From contig RAZH01000016.1 in assembly GCA_003612585.1 (NCBI GenBank), positions 1-34,225 on the forward strand: a stretch of 34,225 nt of DNA, read 5' to 3'. A program made the position numbers and the translations under genes. Positions 31,709-34,225 of the stretch are shown here, in pieces (within the stretch, counting starts at the first letter, position 1; every line of letters starts with the position of its first letter). A model generated the notes under the pieces. The model was not told the origin of the DNA and made no database searches. It saw only the letters and a list, made by a program, of their open reading frames with translations. This DNA is from a bacterium 1XD42-54 (GTDB lineage: Bacteria; Bacillota; Clostridia; Lachnospirales; Lachnospiraceae).

Positions 31709-32706
31709 AACTAAGACACTTCGCTTTGTTCGGAGGTGTTTTCTCGGTGATTATTTCCTTGCTGCTGTTCCTGTTTATCGTTACCGCAGATGATGAAGAA
31801 AGCAGCACTTCCCACTTTGATTTTTCTGGACTGAACCTTTCTGAAGAAGTGCTGAAACATCAGCCGACGGTAGAAAAATATGCGAAAGAATACGGAATTG
31901 AGGACTATGTGAACTATCTGCTCGCTATCATGCAGGTGGAATCTGGCGGCACAGCAGAGGACGTTATGCAGTCGTCAGAATCAATGGGGCTGCCGCCCAA
32001 TTCCCTTTCCACAGAGGAATCCATCAAACAGGGGTGCAAGTATTTCTCAGAACTGTTAAAATCCGCAGAATCAAAAGGCTGCGACATAGACACGGTGGTA
32101 CAAGCCTATAACTATGGCGGCGGCTTTATCGACTATGTGGCAGGACACGGGAAAAAGTATACCTATGAGCTGGCGGTCAGCTTTGCGAAAGAAAAATCGG
32201 GCGGCGTGAAAGTTACCTATAAAAACGAGATTTCCATTAAGGAAAATGGCGGCTGGCGTTACAAGTACGGGAATATGTTCTATTTGCGGCTCGTCAAGCA
32301 GTATCTGGCTGTTCCCAGTTTCAGCGACGCTACCGCACAGGCAATCTTCAATGAGGCATTGGAGTATCAAGGCTGGAAGTACGTCTATGGCGGCAGCAAC
32401 CCTAACACGTCCTTTGATTGCAGCGGTCTGGTTCAGTGGTGCTATGGAAAGGCTGGTATCAGCCTGCCCCGTACCGCACAGGCGCAGTATGACGCTACCC
32501 AGCACCTGCCGCTGTCACAGGCAAAAGCAGGCGACTTGATGTTCTTCCATTCCACTTACAATGCTGGAACGTATGTAACACACGTCGGTATCTACGCAGG
32601 AAACAACAGAATGTATCACGCAGGAAACCCTATCGGATATGCAGATTTGACAAGCTCGTACTGGCAGCAGCATTTGATTGGCGCAGGACGGGTAAAGACG
32701 AAATAG
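31705..32706 (+). CDS. Two-domain peptidoglycan hydrolase: lysozyme-like plus NlpC/P60 (Tn916 Orf14 / CwlT-like)
   Basis: 333 residues; the start overlaps the Orf15 stop by 4 bp. One N-terminal helix anchors or exports it. The muramidase-like domain (about 45-165) has the likely catalytic Glu 79 in MQVESGG and the AYNYGGGFIDY motif. The NlpC/P60 endopeptidase domain (about 210-333) has Cys 239 in FDCSGLVQW, His 293 in THVGIY and His 305. It cuts both glycan and peptide to open the wall for the mating channel. A spacer with polar repeats links the two. Intact. Confidence 0.95.
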   Translation: MKLRHFALFGGVFSVIISLLLFLFIVTADDEESSTSHFDFSGLNLSEEVLKHQPTVEKYAKEYGIEDYVNYLLAIMQVESGGTAEDVMQSSESMGLPPNSLSTEESIKQGCKYFSELLKSAESKGCDIDTVVQAYNYGGGFIDYVAGHGKKYTYELAVSFAKEKSGGVKVTYKNEISIKENGGWRYKYGNMFYLRLVKQYLAVPSFSDATAQAIFNEALEYQGWKYVYGGSNPNTSFDCSGLVQWCYGKAGISLPRTAQAQYDATQHLPLSQAKAGDLMFFHSTYNAGTYVTHVGIYAGNNRMYHAGNPIGYADLTSSYWQQHLIGAGRVKTK

Positions 32707-32720
32707 AAAGGAATGGTGCT

Positions 32721-33626
32721 ATGATATTCAAGAAAAAAGAGAAAGAATCGAAACCTAAAAAAGAGAAGAAACTGCCTGTGATGAAAGTAGGCACACATAA
32801 AAAGTCCGTGATTGCTTTGTGGCTGGTGCTGCTTGCAAGCGTCAGCTTTGGCGTATATAAAAATTTTACTGCCATTGATATGCACACGGTACATGAAAAG
32901 GAAGTCATTGAACAGCGCATTGTCGATACCAACAGGATAGAGAATTTTGTCAAAGGTTTTGCAAAGTCCTACTATTCATGGAGCAATACGCAGGAATCTA
33001 TTGACAAAAGAACCGCTGCCATCAGCAGCTATCTGACACAGAGCTTGCAGGACTTGAATGTAGATACGGTTCGGCAGGATATACCCACAAGCTCTGCGGT
33101 GACTGATGTAACGGTATGGGAAGTAGAGCAGGCTGGAACAGACGACTTTACCGTTGTCTACTCCGTAGATCAGACGGTAACGGAGGGTGAACAGTCTGCC
33201 AGATACACTTCTGCTTATATGGTAGTGGTTCATGTAGATAGCGACGGGAACATGGTTATCACCCAGAACCCGACCATCAGCAGCATACCGTCAAAATCCA
33301 GCTATGAACCAACAGCGCAAGAATCCGACGGAACAGTGGACGCTGCCACAGCGGAGGAAGTGACAGAGTTCTTGGAAACTTTCTTCAAGCTCTATCCTAC
33401 CGCAACGGAAAAGGAGCTTGCCTATTATGTGTCTGGTAATGCCCTCTCCCCTGTGAACTGCGATTATGTGTTCTCGGAACTGGTAAACCCTATCTTCACC
33501 AAAGACGGGGAGCAGGTCAAGGTGTCGGTATCAGTGAAGTATCTCGACCAGAGAACAAAGGCGACACAGATTTCACAATTTGACTTGACGCTGGAAAAGG
33601 ATAGTAACTGGAAGATTGTTAAGTAA
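32721..33626 (+). CDS. TcpC-like conjugation channel protein (Tn916 Orf13-like)
   Basis: 301 residues. A Lys-rich cytosolic start (about 1-28, with the first helix SVIALWLVLLASVSFGVY at about 29-46) is followed by an extracytoplasmic region with two NTF2-like beta/alpha halves (SYYSWSNTQESIDKR..., and ETFFKLYPTATEKELAYYV...). This is the TcpC / VirB8-like fold that stabilises the channel at the membrane. It is the last of the conserved transfer genes; after it the DNA becomes AT-rich cargo. Confidence 0.92.
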   Translation: MIFKKKEKESKPKKEKKLPVMKVGTHKKSVIALWLVLLASVSFGVYKNFTAIDMHTVHEKEVIEQRIVDTNRIENFVKGFAKSYYSWSNTQESIDKRTAAISSYLTQSLQDLNVDTVRQDIPTSSAVTDVTVWEVEQAGTDDFTVVYSVDQTVTEGEQSARYTSAYMVVVHVDSDGNMVITQNPTISSIPSKSSYEPTAQESDGTVDAATAEEVTEFLETFFKLYPTATEKELAYYVSGNALSPVNCDYVFSELVNPIFTKDGEQVKVSVSVKYLDQRTKATQISQFDLTLEKDSNWKIVK

Positions 33627-33628
33627 AG

Positions 33629-33657
33629 TTGATTTTATATAAGAGAATGTATATAAT
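33629..33657 (+). promoter_or_regulatory. Promoter of the leader peptide / acetyltransferase cargo
   Basis: TTGATT (33629-33634), 17-bp spacer and TATAAT (33652-33657), directly after the Orf13 stop and about 29 bp before the leader ATG. This is the third cargo slot that opens with its own 17-bp-spaced promoter. Confidence 0.7.
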
Positions 33658-33685
33658 TATTCTATCTTAAAGAGAGGTGGTTGAA

Positions 33686-33730
33686 ATGAAACGCTGCATT
33701 GTTTTAACTGGAATGGTTATTATATTTTAG
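33686..33730 (+). CDS. Candidate 14-residue leader peptide upstream of the acetyltransferase
   Basis: ATG with AGAGGTGG 5 nt upstream, coding MKRCIVLTGMVIIF and a TAG stop, 20 bp before the acetyltransferase start. Short well-translated leaders ahead of ribosome-antibiotic resistance genes often control them by drug-induced stalling. No stalling motif or paired hairpins were established here, so this is a proposal from position. Confidence 0.5.
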   Translation: MKRCIVLTGMVIIF

Positions 33731-33750
33731 CAATGATAGGAGGACTTTAA

Positions 33751-34122
33751 ATGACTATTCCAGAAAATAAAATTTATCCACGTACTGGGGATAAAGAAAC
33801 AATTTATTTAAAAAATGTAATCAAAAATCCTAATATAGAAGTTGGCGATTACACAATGTATAATGATTTTGTGAATGACCCAACGCTATTTGAAAAAAAT
33901 AATGTATTATATCACTATCCTATAAATCACGATAAGTTAATAATCGGGAAGTTTTGCTCGATTGCCTGTGGTGCTAAATTTTTATTTAATAGTGCTAATC
34001 ATACATTATCTTCATTATCAACCTATCCATTTCCATTATTTTTTGAGGAATGGAATTTGGATAAGAAGAATGTTACTCAATCATGGGACAATAAAGGTGA
34101 CATTGATGTTGTATCATTTTAG
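33751..34122 (+). pseudogene. Vat-like xenobiotic O-acetyltransferase, 3' truncated by an insertion
   Basis: AGGAGG precedes the ATG. Residues 1-118 match the start of hexapeptide-repeat acetyltransferases of the Vat/XAT group, which modify streptogramin A-type antibiotics: KIYPRTGDKETIYLKNVI, then LYHYPINHDKLIIGKFCSI and NSANHTLSS. The family continues with a left-handed beta-helix of about 90 more residues (GNDVWIG...), but here the frame ends after GDI with DVVSF and a stop at the start of IS sequence (about 34104). The active-site His region (SANH) remains, yet the fold is incomplete, so it is very probably inactive. Specific drug substrate unknown; CatB-like relatives are an alternative. 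Confidence 0.8.
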
Positions 34123-34225
34123 TTGACACCTTACACTCAAGGATTTGATGTATAATCAAAGAGAAATAAGGAGGCAACTACAATGGCAAAAAAACAACGG
34201 AAATACGACATGGAATATAAAATCC
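34105..34225 (+). mobile_element. Insertion sequence, left part, probably IS3-like
   Basis: Starts near 34105 where the acetyltransferase frame is lost. A transposase start follows 80 bp inside. The terminal inverted repeat and right end lie beyond the window, so exact ends are not fixed. A TTGACA at 34124-34129 and TATAAT (about 34151-34156) are spaced too far apart (22 bp) for a normal promoter. Confidence 0.6.
34183..34225 (+). CDS. Transposase N-terminus (partial, cut by the window edge)
   Basis: AAGGAGG with 8-nt spacing before ATG 34183; the 14 visible residues read MAKKQRKYDMEYKI. This basic start and the K..YD.EYK pattern are typical of helix-turn-helix OrfA proteins of IS3-like elements. 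Too short to assign a family with confidence; it explains the truncated acetyltransferase just upstream. Confidence 0.5.
   Translation, partial: MAKKQRKYDMEYKI

Larger units (their letters stand above)
14881..34225 (+). mobile_element. Tn916-family integrative conjugative element, left end and transfer region (right end not in window)
   Basis: Left boundary is the tRNA-Arg break at 14880. The genes keep the Tn916 transfer order: Orf23, Orf22, Orf21, oriT, Orf20, TcpD, ArdA, Orf17, Orf16, Orf15, Orf14 and Orf13, all on the plus strand. Cargo lies at four places: a VaFE surface protein at the left end, DUF4238 after Orf22, a CD-NTase/SLATT pair after TcpD, and a truncated acetyltransferase plus IS after Orf13. 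Cargo after Orf22, TcpD and Orf13 is visibly more AT-rich than the backbone. Integrase, excisionase and the right attachment site are not seen and are expected further right. Confidence 0.93.

Noticed and set aside
34124-34156. TTGACA and TATAAT as a transposase promoter
   Set aside because: The spacing is 22 bp, too long for a normal sigma-A promoter; not called as a feature on its own.

Overview
The window comes from a low-to-moderate GC Firmicute, most likely a gut Clostridium-class bacterium (Lachnospiraceae-like). The reasons are strong AGGAGG-type ribosome binding sites, TTGACA/TATAAT promoters, secreted glycan-utilisation proteins, a LytTR two-component system and a Tn916-family conjugative element. 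No species can be named from the sequence alone.

Chromosomal part (1 to about 14880). A tRNA-Ser(GCU) with a perfect promoter lies near the left edge. Next, mostly on the minus strand, come an AgrC-like sensor kinase and its LytTR response regulator (frameshifted at a 7-T run), a secreted CBM9-like protein, a secreted GH3 glycosidase with its own terminator, and an MsmX/UgpC-type sugar ABC ATPase. A plus-strand DEDDh exonuclease with a Cys-rich tail follows. Then come a small tyrosine recombinase lacking the first catalytic Arg, a D-Ala-D-Ala carboxypeptidase with an unusual cytoplasmic coiled-coil tail, a secreted nucleoside hydrolase behind a Crp/Fnr-like site, and a secreted trigger-factor-like FKBP foldase.

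Integrative conjugative element (about 14881 to beyond the right edge). The left end abuts the 3' part of a tRNA-Arg(CCU), which is broken exactly at the anticodon loop and still followed by its terminator, so this is an attachment junction. All element genes run on the plus strand in Tn916 order: Orf23, Orf22, Orf21 coupling ATPase, an oriT with the CTAACAGGGGGG nick motif, Orf20 relaxase (probably CTG start), DUF3789, TcpD, two ArdA antirestriction proteins, Orf17/TcpE, Orf16 VirB4-like ATPase, Orf15 membrane protein, Orf14 two-domain peptidoglycan hydrolase and Orf13/TcpC. The integrase/excisionase end is outside the window.

Cargo. The backbone carries four visible insertions: (1) a VaFE-repeat surface protein with a thioester-like domain behind a promoter and a terminator-like leader hairpin; (2) an AT-rich DUF4238 gene between Orf22 and Orf21; (3) an AT-rich pair, a CD-NTase-like nucleotidyltransferase overlapping a SLATT two-TM protein, between TcpD and the ArdA region, resembling a minimal CBASS anti-phage operon; (4) after Orf13, a short leader peptide and a Vat-like acetyltransferase truncated by an insertion sequence. 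Cargoes 2 and 3 share an architecture: each starts with its own promoter (TTGTA[T/G], 17-bp spacer, TATA[C/A]T) and each ends at a nearly identical 34-35 bp terminator, which in cargo 3 even encodes the C-terminus of the SLATT protein. The element thus combines transfer, antirestriction and probable host defence, with defence genes slotted into defined positions of the transfer backbone.
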